The notes beneath the pieces were generated by a model that saw nothing but the letters and a program-made list of their open reading frames with translations, was not told where the DNA came from and ran no database searches. A stretch of DNA of 64,000 nt from DATBJJ01 sp036556425 (lineage in GTDB: Bacteria > Acidobacteriota > Vicinamibacteria > Vicinamibacterales > 2-12-FULL-66-21). Below are positions 32,548 to 41,789 of this stretch, piece after piece. The stretch covers positions 62,001 to 126,000 of the forward strand of contig DATBJJ010000103.1 in NCBI GenBank assembly GCA_036556425.1. Direction: 5' to 3'. The position numbers and the translations under genes were made by a program. Numbering within the stretch: the first letter of the stretch is position 1; each line of letters starts with the position of its first letter.

Positions 32548-34700
32548 TCGCGCGCGTCGGCTCGGCGCTCGTCATCCTGACGATGGCTCTCGTCACCGCG
32601 GCGTGGCAGCGGCCGGATCGCACGCCATTCGGCTTCGTCGCCGCACGAGCGGACAAGCACGCGTCGCTCGAACGCAACTTCCTCGAGCTTCCATCGGCCG
32701 ATCGGATCACCGACGCACACCGCTTCCTCACGGACAAGCCGCACGTCGCGGGATCCGATCGCGATCGCGAGCTCGCCGAATGGACGCGCCAGCGCTTCAT
32801 CGAGTTCGGCCTGGAGGACGTGGCAATCACCACGCACGAAGTGCTGCTGCCATGGCCCGAAGAAGTCAGCGTGGAGTTGACAGCGCCGAAGGCGTGGCGC
32901 GCATCGATGCGCGAGGATCCGATTCCCGGCGACGACTACACGCGTGCGAACGTTCGCGAGGTCGGGCTGCCGTATCACGCGTATTCGGCGTCCGGCGAAG
33001 TGACCGCGCCGGTCATCTACGCGGGCAGCGGGAATCCGTCCGAGTACGACTGGCTCGCCTCGCGCGGCATCGACGTGCGAGGCAAGATCGCGCTGGTCCG
33101 ATACTCCGTTCCTTACAGCTATCGGGGATTCAAGGCGCTCACGGCGCAGAATCGCGGCGCGGCTGGGATCTTGATCTACTCCGATCCGGCCGACGATGGA
33201 TATGGGAAGGGCAAGGTGTATCCCGATGGTCCGTGGGGACCGGAGAGCCACATTCAGCGCGGCGGAGTCGTCTACGACTTTCTCGTGCCGGGCGATCCGC
33301 TCACGCCTGGCTGGGCCTCGCTGCCGAACGCGCGCCGAATCCCCGCGTCCGAGGCCGTATCGCTTCCGCGCATCATCAGCGCGCCGCTCTCGTACAAAGA
33401 CGCGCGCGTCATCCTCGAATCGCTCGAGGGCGAGGAAGTTCCGAAGGAATGGCGCGGCGCCCTTCCAATTACGTATCGGACCGGGTCGGGATCGACGGTC
33501 GCTCGATTGAAAGTGCGCTCCGACGATCGCGTCAGACCGATCTGGACCGTCACCGCGATGATTCGTGGAAGCGAGCGGCCGGACGAGGTCGTCGTCGTGG
33601 GGAACCATCGGGATGCGTGGATCTACGGCGGCGTCGATCCGTCGAGCGGATCGGCCGCGTTGATGGAGCTGGCGCGGACGCTCGGTGTGTTGAAGCAACG
33701 CGGCTGGAGGCCGAAGCGATCGATTCTCTTCGCGAGCTGGGACGCGGAAGAATTCACGCTGACGTCGTCGACCGAATGGGGCGAACAGAACGAATCGTGG
33801 CTGCGCGCGAACGCGATCGCGTATCTCAACGTGGACAGCGCCGCGTCGGGACCCAACCTCGCGGTGTCGGCCGTCCCGGCGCTCAACCGCGTGATCGAGG
33901 AAGCGGCGCTGACGGTCCGCGATCCTGCATCGCGGCTCACGCTCGCGGCGCGCGCGCGGGATCGCGCGACCCGAGAACGCGGGGCGCTGCCGACCGGATC
34001 GGCAACCGACTTGATCGACAACCGTCTCGGCAGCGGATCCGACTACACGGTGTTCCTGAATTTCCTCGGCGTTCCGATCGCGGACCTCTCGTTCGACGGA
34101 CCGTACGGCGTGTATCACTCGATCTACGACAATCACAACTGGGTCGCGCGCATCGGCGATCCCGGCTTCCGGTATCACGTCGCGCTCGTGCAGTTATGGG
34201 GCCTCGTGACGCTGCGGCTCGCGGAGGCGGACGTCGTGCCGCTCGACTACGAGCCGTACGCCGCGCGGATTGGCGAGTTCGCGGCGGAAATCGAGAAACG
34301 TTGGCTGAACGCGCAGCACGATCCATCCTCGCCGGCAGCGGCGCGGATGCGCGACGTCGCGGCGGCAGCCGGCGAGATGCGCGCCGCGGCGGAGCGATTC
34401 AATCGCGAGCGGGACGCCGCCACGCGTGAGGGAGATGCCGCGCGCGCGCGCCGATTGAGTCAACAGCTGATCGCCGTCGAGCGGACGCTGGTCGATCCGG
34501 ACGGAATCCCCGGGCGTCCCTGGTACCGTCACCTCATCTACGCGCCCAAATTCACCTACGCGCCTGAAGTCCTCCCAGGGATCGCCGAAGCGGTGGCGGC
34601 GGCGGATTTCGATCGCGCCGCCGGCCAGGCGGACCGTCTCGCCAGGGCGCTTCGCCGCGCGGCGGCAGCGCTCGACGGCGCCGTCATTCGGGATCCGTAA
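32544..34700 (+). CDS. M28 peptidase, glutamate carboxypeptidase II-like
   Basis: A 718-residue secreted metallopeptidase. It has a signal peptide (VGSALVILTMALVTAAW), a protease-associated domain (about 150-300, VRGKIALVRYSVPYSYRG), the M28 core and a transferrin-receptor-like dimerisation domain (from about 590). The two-zinc site of glutamate carboxypeptidase II is complete: H355 in NHRDAW, D365 in GGVDPSSG, E402/E403 in DAEEF, the Asp of LNVDSAASG and the His of GVYHSIYDNHNW. It releases C-terminal residues from peptides in the periplasm. ATGA overlap with the FAD gene implies cotranslation, so peptide breakdown may feed the catabolic enzymes upstream. Confidence 0.9.
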   Translation: MIARVGSALVILTMALVTAAWQRPDRTPFGFVAARADKHASLERNFLELPSADRITDAHRFLTDKPHVAGSDRDRELAEWTRQRFIEFGLEDVAITTHEVLLPWPEEVSVELTAPKAWRASMREDPIPGDDYTRANVREVGLPYHAYSASGEVTAPVIYAGSGNPSEYDWLASRGIDVRGKIALVRYSVPYSYRGFKALTAQNRGAAGILIYSDPADDGYGKGKVYPDGPWGPESHIQRGGVVYDFLVPGDPLTPGWASLPNARRIPASEAVSLPRIISAPLSYKDARVILESLEGEEVPKEWRGALPITYRTGSGSTVARLKVRSDDRVRPIWTVTAMIRGSERPDEVVVVGNHRDAWIYGGVDPSSGSAALMELARTLGVLKQRGWRPKRSILFASWDAEEFTLTSSTEWGEQNESWLRANAIAYLNVDSAASGPNLAVSAVPALNRVIEEAALTVRDPASRLTLAARARDRATRERGALPTGSATDLIDNRLGSGSDYTVFLNFLGVPIADLSFDGPYGVYHSIYDNHNWVARIGDPGFRYHVALVQLWGLVTLRLAEADVVPLDYEPYAARIGEFAAEIEKRWLNAQHDPSSPAAARMRDVAAAAGEMRAAAERFNRERDAATREGDAARARRLSQQLIAVERTLVDPDGIPGRPWYRHLIYAPKFTYAPEVLPGIAEAVAAADFDRAAGQADRLARALRRAAAALDGAVIRDP

Positions 34701-34768
34701 CCGGGCGGAAAATTTCGAAAGTCCAAGCGGATCCGCGAGATCGGGGCGCTGGCCCCGAGTAGGTCGCT

Positions 34769-34774
34769 TACAAT
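34769..34774 (+). promoter_or_regulatory. -10 element before the 871-residue protein gene
   Basis: TACAAT lies 27 bp before ATG 34802, with a predicted start near 34781. A 7-bp stem TCGGGGC/GCCCCGA lies just upstream (34741-34758) and may end the M28 transcript, although it has no T-tract. Confidence 0.4.
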
Positions 34775-34801
34775 AGGCGCTCATTCTAAGCGGGGAGACC
34801 C

Positions 34802-37417
34802 ATGGATGCCAGCCAAGGTGCTCTCGAGTATCGCGCGCTGACTCTCGTCGTCCTTCTGCTTTCCTACGGCGCAGTCGGCGCGCGCCAGCCCGCCGTCCGC
34901 ATGGCCGTACCCCTCCCCGTCCCTTCCGAACAGCTCGCGGATTCCTTCGAGATGGTGTCGATCGATCGCGGTCACTTCGTGCTGAACATCATCCGCACGC
35001 TGTTCGCGACGGGCGTGACCGAAGGCGATCTCAAGCAGCGCGCGAAGCTCCGCGCGTTGATCGACGGCGCCACGGGCGCGCGCGGCGAGGCCGTCCCGCT
35101 TCCGCTCGACGCGTCGATCTGGCGCGAGACGCTTCTGCAGCGCAACGTGCCGGACGATCAGATCATGGGAGCGATCCTCGCCGATCGACGCACGGCCCTC
35201 CTCTATCACGGACTGGCCGGCCTCGACGACGACACGCTGGCGTGGCTCGGCCCGGAGCGTGAGACGCTGCAGCACTTGCTGAAGCATGCGGGGGCGTTCG
35301 CGGTGTTTGGTCCGAGCGTGCGCGTGCAGGCGGGAAAGATTCGAGTCCCCGGAGGAGCGGACGCCGAACCGTTGTGGCAAGAGATCGTCGGCGCCGATCC
35401 TGCGCGTCCCGCGGCGTTCGTGCGGCGACTCTTCGGCGACGAGGAAGGCCAACTCGCGTGGTTCTACGACTCGATGGCGCAGCTCGACGAGAACCGGCTG
35501 CGATTCGCGCTGGGATCCCGACTGCCGGCGAACTCGCGCGCCGACCGCGTCCGCGCGCTCCTCGATGTGTTCGAGAACGGCGGCAGCGAATGGCGTCCCG
35601 AGGTCCAACCGTTCACGCGGCGTCCGCTCGATCCGGCGCTGACGCTGGCGCTCCTCGACGTCAACGCCGACGGGACGCTCGCGGGACCGTCGCCGCGCGC
35701 GTTTTGGGAGCGCGTCTTCGACGACGAGGCCAAGCCGATCGCGGCCGCCCCTCGTGATCTCGGTGCCGATGCAACACCCGTCGACGCCGCATGGCTGACG
35801 GCACGAATTCACCGCGTGCCGCTCGACGTCGGACGGCGGCGTCTCGAGGTGTTTCTCTTCGGCCAGCGCGTGTTTCGCGACGTGCAGACGCCGGACGCCG
35901 TCACCACGACGGCGTTGCGCGCGCACCTGGCCTTCCCGTCGCTCCTCTCGACGCTCGAGCGCGCGGGCGTCAGGTCCGCGCAAACGATGGTCGCGGCCGC
36001 CACACGCGCGGAGTCGCTCACGCAAATCGGCGACGACGATCGGCGCCGCGTCGCGATTCTGGAATTTCAAGCGGCCGTCGGAATCCTCGAGCGCATGAAT
36101 CGGGCGGGCAGCCTCGTGCGCGCGCAGTTCGAGGTCATGATTGCCGACCTCTCGAAGATCGAGCCGTCGGGCAAAGGGTACGAGGGCAAGCTCGGCGCGT
36201 GGCTCAAACGGGAGTTGGAGCGGCGATCCCGCCAGATGGTGGACGAGACGGCGGATCTTCTCGAGGACACGCTGCTCGCGGCGATGGCGGGCGCGGACGC
36301 GCACGCCGCCGACAGCCGCGTGATCGAATGGGAGGGGCGCTCGTATCGCGTGAATCCGGCGCGCGCGGAGCTCCTGCGGCTGCGGCGCATCCGCGAGCGG
36401 CAAGGCGGACTCTCGCTGACCGCCGCGCTCGACGGCGTGGCCGCTGAAAAGCAGAAGAAACAGGATCGAACCGAGGCGGCGCTGTCGGACACGCTCGTCT
36501 CGATTCTTTACGCGGCGTATCTCGGCGACCCCGACGGTCCCGCGGTCGCCAGCGGCAACATCGCGGTCAAGCACGATCTGGCCGTCTCGAGCACGCTCGG
36601 CTGGCGCGGCGCATGGCGTCTGCCGTCGGAGGGCCACACGGGTCGGGGATGGCGCGTATCGGGATCGCTTCTCGGCCTCGACGTTGCGCTCGCGCGCATG
36701 GCGCTCCGCCGTCTCGACTCGAACGTCATGCCGCCGGAGCCGCGCCTCGTTTCCGCCGAGCGGCAGACGGCGGCGCTGTCGGTCGCGCTGCTCAATCCAG
36801 CGGCCTTGAGCGATGCCGCGCGAGACGAGATCTCGGCCGCGCTCGGACGTGGGCGCGCGCGGCTCGCGGCGGTCGACGGCGATCGACAGGCGATCGATGC
36901 CATCGCGCGCGACGCCGGTTTGAGCGCGTGGCGACGTGAAGCGCTCGCGTGGACCGCGACGCACGATCGCGACAACCTCGCCTCGCAGCTGTCGCTCGTC
37001 GAGACGATGTGGCTCGGCAAGCCAAAGACGTCCGAAGCGATCTCGCTCGACGGATGGGGCGCGGCGGTGCTCCCGCTCAACGGCTGCGTCTGTCTGGCGA
37101 TGCCGCGCGCGGCTCCGTGGGAAGCGCTCATCGGACGTCCGTCGCTCGGCCTGCTCGCGACGCGCGGCGCCGACGTCGCGATCCTCGTCGCGGATACCCT
37201 TGCGGCTCTGAAGATGCCGGCGGAAATCGCTCCCGGCGTGATCGCGTTCGCGATGCAGGAGGTCATGGATCAGGCGCGGCCGTCGCACTTCGACGACTGG
37301 TCCGAGTTCACCCGCGCCGCGCGCGCGGTGCCGCGCGGCATGCTCGTCGATTACATCGCCGCCCAGGCCGCGGGCGGTCCGCTGCTTCCCGCGCGATCCA
37401 TGCACGATCGCCACTGA
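34802..37417 (+). CDS. Large exported protein of unknown function
   Basis: I do not recognise this 871-residue protein. It has an N-terminal hydrophobic segment (about 13-28, LTLVVLLLSYGAVGARQ) that looks like a signal peptide, then a largely alpha-helical sequence rich in Ala, Arg, Leu and Asp without obvious repeats or catalytic motifs. A GGGGAG ribosome site precedes the ATG. It is 5 bp upstream of the first VWFA gene, and the two VWFA genes follow at 6 bp, so the three form an operon. It may be a periplasmic partner of these surface proteins; this is inference from position only. Confidence 0.7.
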   Translation: MDASQGALEYRALTLVVLLLSYGAVGARQPAVRMAVPLPVPSEQLADSFEMVSIDRGHFVLNIIRTLFATGVTEGDLKQRAKLRALIDGATGARGEAVPLPLDASIWRETLLQRNVPDDQIMGAILADRRTALLYHGLAGLDDDTLAWLGPERETLQHLLKHAGAFAVFGPSVRVQAGKIRVPGGADAEPLWQEIVGADPARPAAFVRRLFGDEEGQLAWFYDSMAQLDENRLRFALGSRLPANSRADRVRALLDVFENGGSEWRPEVQPFTRRPLDPALTLALLDVNADGTLAGPSPRAFWERVFDDEAKPIAAAPRDLGADATPVDAAWLTARIHRVPLDVGRRRLEVFLFGQRVFRDVQTPDAVTTTALRAHLAFPSLLSTLERAGVRSAQTMVAAATRAESLTQIGDDDRRRVAILEFQAAVGILERMNRAGSLVRAQFEVMIADLSKIEPSGKGYEGKLGAWLKRELERRSRQMVDETADLLEDTLLAAMAGADAHAADSRVIEWEGRSYRVNPARAELLRLRRIRERQGGLSLTAALDGVAAEKQKKQDRTEAALSDTLVSILYAAYLGDPDGPAVASGNIAVKHDLAVSSTLGWRGAWRLPSEGHTGRGWRVSGSLLGLDVALARMALRRLDSNVMPPEPRLVSAERQTAALSVALLNPAALSDAARDEISAALGRGRARLAAVDGDRQAIDAIARDAGLSAWRREALAWTATHDRDNLASQLSLVETMWLGKPKTSEAISLDGWGAAVLPLNGCVCLAMPRAAPWEALIGRPSLGLLATRGADVAILVADTLAALKMPAEIAPGVIAFAMQEVMDQARPSHFDDWSEFTRAARAVPRGMLVDYIAAQAAGGPLLPARSMHDRH

Positions 37418-37422
37418 TACCA

Positions 37423-38580
37423 ATGCCCGCGCCGCACCGGCGTCTGCTCGTGATCGCGATCGCGCTTGCCGCAGGCATCGTCGTGTCTGCGCAGCCGCAG
37501 CAGGCGGTCGCCGTCCGCATCACCTCGCCCGCCGACGATGCCTATTTGAGCGGGCTCGTGCGCCTGGTCGCGGTGATCGAGCCGCTCTCCGCGACGCGCA
37601 ACGTCAAGGAAGTCGTTTTCTTCGCCGACGCGAAAAAGATCTGCACGGTCACGCGGCAGCCCTTTCAATGCGAGTGGGACGCCGGCGATCGCGTCGTCGA
37701 GCACACGATTCGCGTGACGGCGGAACTGGCGAAGGGCGAGCGCGTCGTCGCGACGGTGCACACGCGAGGCGTCAAGTTCGCGGAAGCAGTCGACGTCGAC
37801 GTCGTGCAGCTCACGGCGGTCGTGACCGACGGCGGCCGCTTCGTCACCGGCCTGAAGCCGGAAGACTTCAAGGTCTACGACAACGATCGGCCGCAGCCGA
37901 TCACGAGCTTCGAGTCGGAGAACATCAGCCTCGAGATGGTGGCGGCGCTCGACGTGAGCTCGAGCATGCGAGAAGCGCTGCCGCGCGTGAAGGAATCGGC
38001 GACGCGCTTCCTCGCCGGCCTGCGCGGCGGGGATCACGTCACGCTCCTCGCCTTCAACGACATCGTCTACACGCTCGCGCAGCGAACGCGCGATCAATCC
38101 GCGCGCGCGATGGCGATCGAACGCATGCGCGCGTGGGGCGGCACGGCGCTCTACGACGTCGTCGTGGATGCGTTGAGACGGTTGGAGCGCCAGACGGGGC
38201 GGCGATCGCTGCTCATCTTCAGCGACGGCGACGATCAGTCGAGCCATGCCACATTCGAAGCCGCAATGGCGCACGCGGAAGGCAGCGAAGCCACGATCTA
38301 CGCGATCGGACAGGGCCGCGCCGTTCGGACGCGCGATCTACAGGCCGTTCTGAGCAGGTTCGCCGAAGCCAGCGGCGGCCGCGCGTTCTTCACAGAGGAC
38401 GTCGACAAGCTCGATAAGTTCTTCGAGGAGATCCTCGAGGATCTCAGCAACCAGTATCTGATCTCCTACTCGTATCCGGACCCCGAGCGCGACGGCCAGT
38501 GGCACAAGGTGCGGCTCGAAGCGGCCGGCGGAAAGTATCAGGTCCGCGTGCGTCCGGGGTATCGGCTCATTCGAAACTGA
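37423..38580 (+). CDS. VWFA-related Acidobacterial domain protein (intact MIDAS)
   Basis: A 385-residue exported protein: signal peptide (LLVIAIALAAGIVVSAQ), an Ig-like segment (about 30-120, VRITSPADDAYLSGLVRLVAVIEPL), a VTDGGRFVTGLKPEDFKVYDN hinge, then the von Willebrand A domain with MIDAS residues D177-V-S179-S-S181. The ending QYLISYSYPD and VRVRPGYR is the signature of the VWFA-related Acidobacterial family (TIGR03436). Function is unknown; VWA domains usually bind protein ligands via a divalent metal. It is the middle gene of a three-gene operon. Confidence 0.9.
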   Translation: MPAPHRRLLVIAIALAAGIVVSAQPQQAVAVRITSPADDAYLSGLVRLVAVIEPLSATRNVKEVVFFADAKKICTVTRQPFQCEWDAGDRVVEHTIRVTAELAKGERVVATVHTRGVKFAEAVDVDVVQLTAVVTDGGRFVTGLKPEDFKVYDNDRPQPITSFESENISLEMVAALDVSSSMREALPRVKESATRFLAGLRGGDHVTLLAFNDIVYTLAQRTRDQSARAMAIERMRAWGGTALYDVVVDALRRLERQTGRRSLLIFSDGDDQSSHATFEAAMAHAEGSEATIYAIGQGRAVRTRDLQAVLSRFAEASGGRAFFTEDVDKLDKFFEEILEDLSNQYLISYSYPDPERDGQWHKVRLEAAGGKYQVRVRPGYRLIRN

Positions 38581-38586
38581 TCCGCC

Positions 38587-41379
38587 ATGAGGCACCTGCG
38601 ACCACTCGTCGTGATCGGGTTCGCGGCTGCGATCGCCATTCGCGCGGACGCCGCCGCGCGCGATCAGGATCCGCAACCGGCGCAGCCGCCGTCCACGTTT
38701 CGATCGGCGGTCGATCTCGTCGCCGTCGACGTCAACGTGATGGGCGACGGCAAGCCGGTCACGGGTCTTCGTGCGACCGACTTCATCCTGACGGTCGACG
38801 GCGCGCCACGCCGCATCTCGTCCGCGGAATACGTGTCCGCGGCGAGCGCTCCCAAGCCGGCGGCAGCGGATGCGCCGACCGGCCTGCCGACGTTCAGCGC
38901 GAACACGGTCGCCGGCGGACGCCTGATCCTCTTCGTCGTCGATCAAGGCAGCATCGGACCCGGTCGCGGACGCGCCGCCATGGAATCGGCGATTCGCTTC
39001 ATTTCACAGCTCTCTCCCGCGGATCGGGTCGGCCTCATCACTATTCCGAGCATCGGATCGCAGATCGACTTCACGAGCAATCACGCGCTCGTGCAGGCGG
39101 CGCTGCCGCGGCTGGTCGGTCAGGCGGAGACGTTTCCGACGAACTATCGCATCGGCGTGTCCGAAGCGCTCGCCGTGCAGCAAGCGGACCGCACCGTCAC
39201 GGCGACGATGATCGAGCGCGAGTGCGCGGGCATCAAGGCTCCTGAAGAAATCGAGTTCTGCAGGACGCAGGTGTTGAGAGATGCGCTTGGCATCTACTCG
39301 CTCGTCAGCGAACGGACGCACAATTCGATCGGAGTGCTGCGGCAGCTGGTCGACCGTCTGAGCCAGACGTCGATCCCCAAGACGATCGTCTACATCTCCG
39401 AGGGGCTCGTGATCGAGCGCATGGCCGATCTGACGTGGCTCGGTAGCGCGGCGTCGCGCGGCCGCGTGACGATTCACGCGCTGCAGCTCGACGCGCCGAC
39501 GGCCGACGCGTCGAGCGCGCGGGAGGCCGCGACGCCCGGCCGCGATCGAACGCTCGCGCGCGAGGGCCTCGAATGGATCGCGGGCAGCACGCGCGGCGGC
39601 TTCTTCCAGTTCGCGTCGGCGGCGGATTCCGCGTTCAACCGCCTCGTACAGGAACTCTCGGGCTATTACCTCCTCAGCTTCGAGCCGGACGCCGGCGATC
39701 GCGACGGCAAGCCTCACAAGATCAAAGTGACGGCCCCGGGGAGGAATGTCGACATCCGAGCGCGCAGCGAGTTCACCGTCGATGCAGGCACCGCGCGCAA
39801 GACGGACGAAACCGCCCTCGCCGAGATGCTGAAGGCGCCGTTCCTTTCGAACGAGATCGGCTTGAAGCTGTCCGCGTTCACGATGCGCGATCCCGCCAGC
39901 GACAAACTGCGGATCCTGATGGCGACCGAGATCGATCGGACCGGCAATCCCGACGGCAAGCTGTCGCTCGCGTATCTGCTCACCGACGACAAAGGCCGCA
40001 TCCTCGCCAGCCAGATCGATCGCGAAATCAGGTCGCCGGTCGATCCGGCGAACGTTCAGACCTACACGGGATTCATCGTCAGCGAGGCGACCGGACCGCA
40101 CGTACTCAGAGTCGCGGTGATCGACGACCGCGGACGACGAGGAAGCGTGGAGCACAACTTCCGTGCCGCGCTGACGCCCGTCGGTCCGTATCGTGTGACC
40201 GACATGGTCGTCGCGGACGATCGCGCGACGCCCGGCACGATGACGCCCGTGCTCAGCGGCGAGTTCACCAACGGCATGGTGACCGGATTCATCGAGCTGT
40301 ACGCCGATTCACCCGATGCGCTCAAGAGCGCGACGGTCGTCTTCGAGGTCGCGCAGAACGAGGGCGCGCGCGCGCTCGACGGTGCGGCGGGAAAAACTCA
40401 GCCGGCGTCGGCCGATTCGCCGAACAAGCGCGCGATCGAGGGATCGGTCCCAACGGCGCTCCTGCCTCCCGGCGACTACGTGATACGCGCTGTCGTCAGC
40501 GCGGACGGGCAGAAGCTGGGCCACGTCGCTCGATCCTTCCGCGTCGGACGAACGGTCGCGGCGACGAAGGCAACGCCGGCCGTGGGACTCAAACCGCGAT
40601 CGACCGTGCCGTTCACGTCGAAGATCGAACGCTTCGAGCGCGCGTCGGTGCTCACGCCGCAAGTCGTCGGGTTCTTCATGGAGCGCATGAACCTCTCGTC
40701 CCGCGGCGAGCCGAACGCGGCCACGACGATCGAGCACGCGCGCGCGGGACGATTCGACGAAGCGGTCCAGTCGCTCGCGGGGCGCACGGGATCGATCGCC
40801 GCGCCGTTCCTGGGCGGGCTTGCCTTGTACTCCAAGGGCGAGCTCGAGGCGGCGGCCGCGAAGTTCCGCGAAACGCTGCGCCTCGATTCGGAGTTCTTTC
40901 CCGCGGCGTTCTATCTCGGATCGTGCTACGCCGCCGGCGGACGCGACCAGGAAGCCGTCGGCGCGTGGCAATTGTCGCTCGTCACGGAGAGCGAAGCGCC
41001 GTTCATCTTCACGCTGCTCGGCGATGCGCTGCTTCGTCTGCGCGATCCGCAGTCCGCGCTCGAGATCCTCAAGGAAGCGGAAGCGGAGTGGCCCGACAGC
41101 GAGGAAGTGCAGGTCCGCCTCGGATCCGCGTATGCAATGGCGGGCAAACGCGTCGAGGCTCTCGAAAAGCTCGAGCCATATCTCGACAAGCATCCGGAGG
41201 ATCTCGAACGGCTCTTCGTGGCGCTGCGGACGTTGTATCAGGCGAAGTCGGATGGCAAGCCGGTGCGATCCGCGGATGCAGACCGCGACCTGTTCACGAA
41301 GCTGGCCGCGGCATACTCGGCCGGCAAGGGACCGCAGCTGCCAATCGTCGAGCAGTGGCTGCGCGCCATGGTGCGCTGA
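38587..41379 (+). CDS. VWFA-related Acidobacterial protein with C-terminal TPRs
   Basis: A 930-residue exported protein. After the signal peptide it has VDLVAVDVNVMGDGKPVTGL and a VWFA domain of the same Acidobacterial family (ending YYLLSFEPDAGDRDGKPHKI). The MIDAS position is D119-Q-G-S-I and not DxSxS, so metal binding is doubtful. A middle beta-rich region follows (about 400-650), and residues about 700-900 form TPR-like helices (GGLALYSKGELEAAAAKFRE, GSAYAMAGKRVEALEKLEP). It lies 6 bp after the MIDAS-intact paralog, so the two may act as a pair. Confidence 0.88.
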   Translation: MRHLRPLVVIGFAAAIAIRADAAARDQDPQPAQPPSTFRSAVDLVAVDVNVMGDGKPVTGLRATDFILTVDGAPRRISSAEYVSAASAPKPAAADAPTGLPTFSANTVAGGRLILFVVDQGSIGPGRGRAAMESAIRFISQLSPADRVGLITIPSIGSQIDFTSNHALVQAALPRLVGQAETFPTNYRIGVSEALAVQQADRTVTATMIERECAGIKAPEEIEFCRTQVLRDALGIYSLVSERTHNSIGVLRQLVDRLSQTSIPKTIVYISEGLVIERMADLTWLGSAASRGRVTIHALQLDAPTADASSAREAATPGRDRTLAREGLEWIAGSTRGGFFQFASAADSAFNRLVQELSGYYLLSFEPDAGDRDGKPHKIKVTAPGRNVDIRARSEFTVDAGTARKTDETALAEMLKAPFLSNEIGLKLSAFTMRDPASDKLRILMATEIDRTGNPDGKLSLAYLLTDDKGRILASQIDREIRSPVDPANVQTYTGFIVSEATGPHVLRVAVIDDRGRRGSVEHNFRAALTPVGPYRVTDMVVADDRATPGTMTPVLSGEFTNGMVTGFIELYADSPDALKSATVVFEVAQNEGARALDGAAGKTQPASADSPNKRAIEGSVPTALLPPGDYVIRAVVSADGQKLGHVARSFRVGRTVAATKATPAVGLKPRSTVPFTSKIERFERASVLTPQVVGFFMERMNLSSRGEPNAATTIEHARAGRFDEAVQSLAGRTGSIAAPFLGGLALYSKGELEAAAAKFRETLRLDSEFFPAAFYLGSCYAAGGRDQEAVGAWQLSLVTESEAPFIFTLLGDALLRLRDPQSALEILKEAEAEWPDSEEVQVRLGSAYAMAGKRVEALEKLEPYLDKHPEDLERLFVALRTLYQAKSDGKPVRSADADRDLFTKLAAAYSAGKGPQLPIVEQWLRAMVR

Positions 41380-41441
41380 GTAAGGTGGGGAGCTTTGCCC
41401 ATTTATTCAGGGCTAGCGGGACGTGGCAGTCTGGGGAGACA

Positions 41442-41589
41442 CGGATCACGCGGATTAGACGGATCGCGCGGATACCTGATGTTTGGAAAGTCCGGATGGG
41501 GTCGTCGAGCGACCGGCAGGCTGGCGTGGCCAGCCTGGGAAGGGTCAACATGTGGGCGAGGAGATTCTCAGATCCGCGAGATCCGCGTT
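41442..41589. repeat. MITE-like element with terminal inverted repeats and central hairpin
   Basis: The left end carries two units, CGGATCACGCGGAT (41442-41455) and CGGATCGCGCGGAT (41460-41473). The right end carries the inverted form (GATCCGCGAGATCCGCGTT, 41571-41589), matching the second left unit at 13 of 14 positions. Between them a 9-bp stem CAGGCTGGC/GCCAGCCTG with a 3-base loop lies at 41517-41537. No transposase is encoded inside. The end repeat also occurs at 1909-1946. Confidence 0.6.
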
Positions 41590-41628
41590 CCCATCGACCT
41601 GCACTGAAGATTTTTTGGGCAAACCCAA

Positions 41629-41714
41629 GGTGGGGGCTGACCCCACCGCGATCGGCGGTTGGTTGGGGTCTGACCCCAATTCAACCCGACCCCCTTGGTC
41701 CGGGTCTAACCGGG
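41629..41714. repeat. Array of three palindromic GGGGTCTGACCCC-type repeats
   Basis: TGGGGGCTGACCCCA (41631-41645) and TGGGGTCTGACCCCA (41664-41678) differ at one base and start 33 bp apart. A third, diverged copy CCGGGTCTAACCGGG follows at 41700-41714, about 36 bp on. Each is a short hairpin. They look like REP-type palindromes. Confidence 0.65.
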
Positions 41715-41789
41715 CAGGAACTTCGCAGAAAGCGCAACGGTCGTCGGCGGAGACGGCTGCAGATTCTTACAGTTGCAGAGAGGTCGGTC

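Larger units (their letters stand above)
41380..41789. other. 410-bp intergenic region filled with repeats
   Basis: No gene is supported. It holds a 148-bp element with terminal inverted repeats and an internal hairpin (41442-41589), an array of three palindromic TGGGG-N-CTGACCCCA-type units (41629-41714) and, near the right end, a possible TACAGT -10 (41768-41773) for the DUF1800 gene. Confidence 0.7.

Noticed and set aside
34781..37423. An 880-codon minus-strand frame opposite the unknown exported protein
   Set aside because: The plus-strand frame has a signal peptide, a ribosome site and operon spacing; the antisense frame has none and is Arg-rich like other shadows here.
41395..41607. 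A 70-codon frame in the repeat-rich intergenic region
   Set aside because: It simply translates the MITE-like repeats and has no ribosome site.
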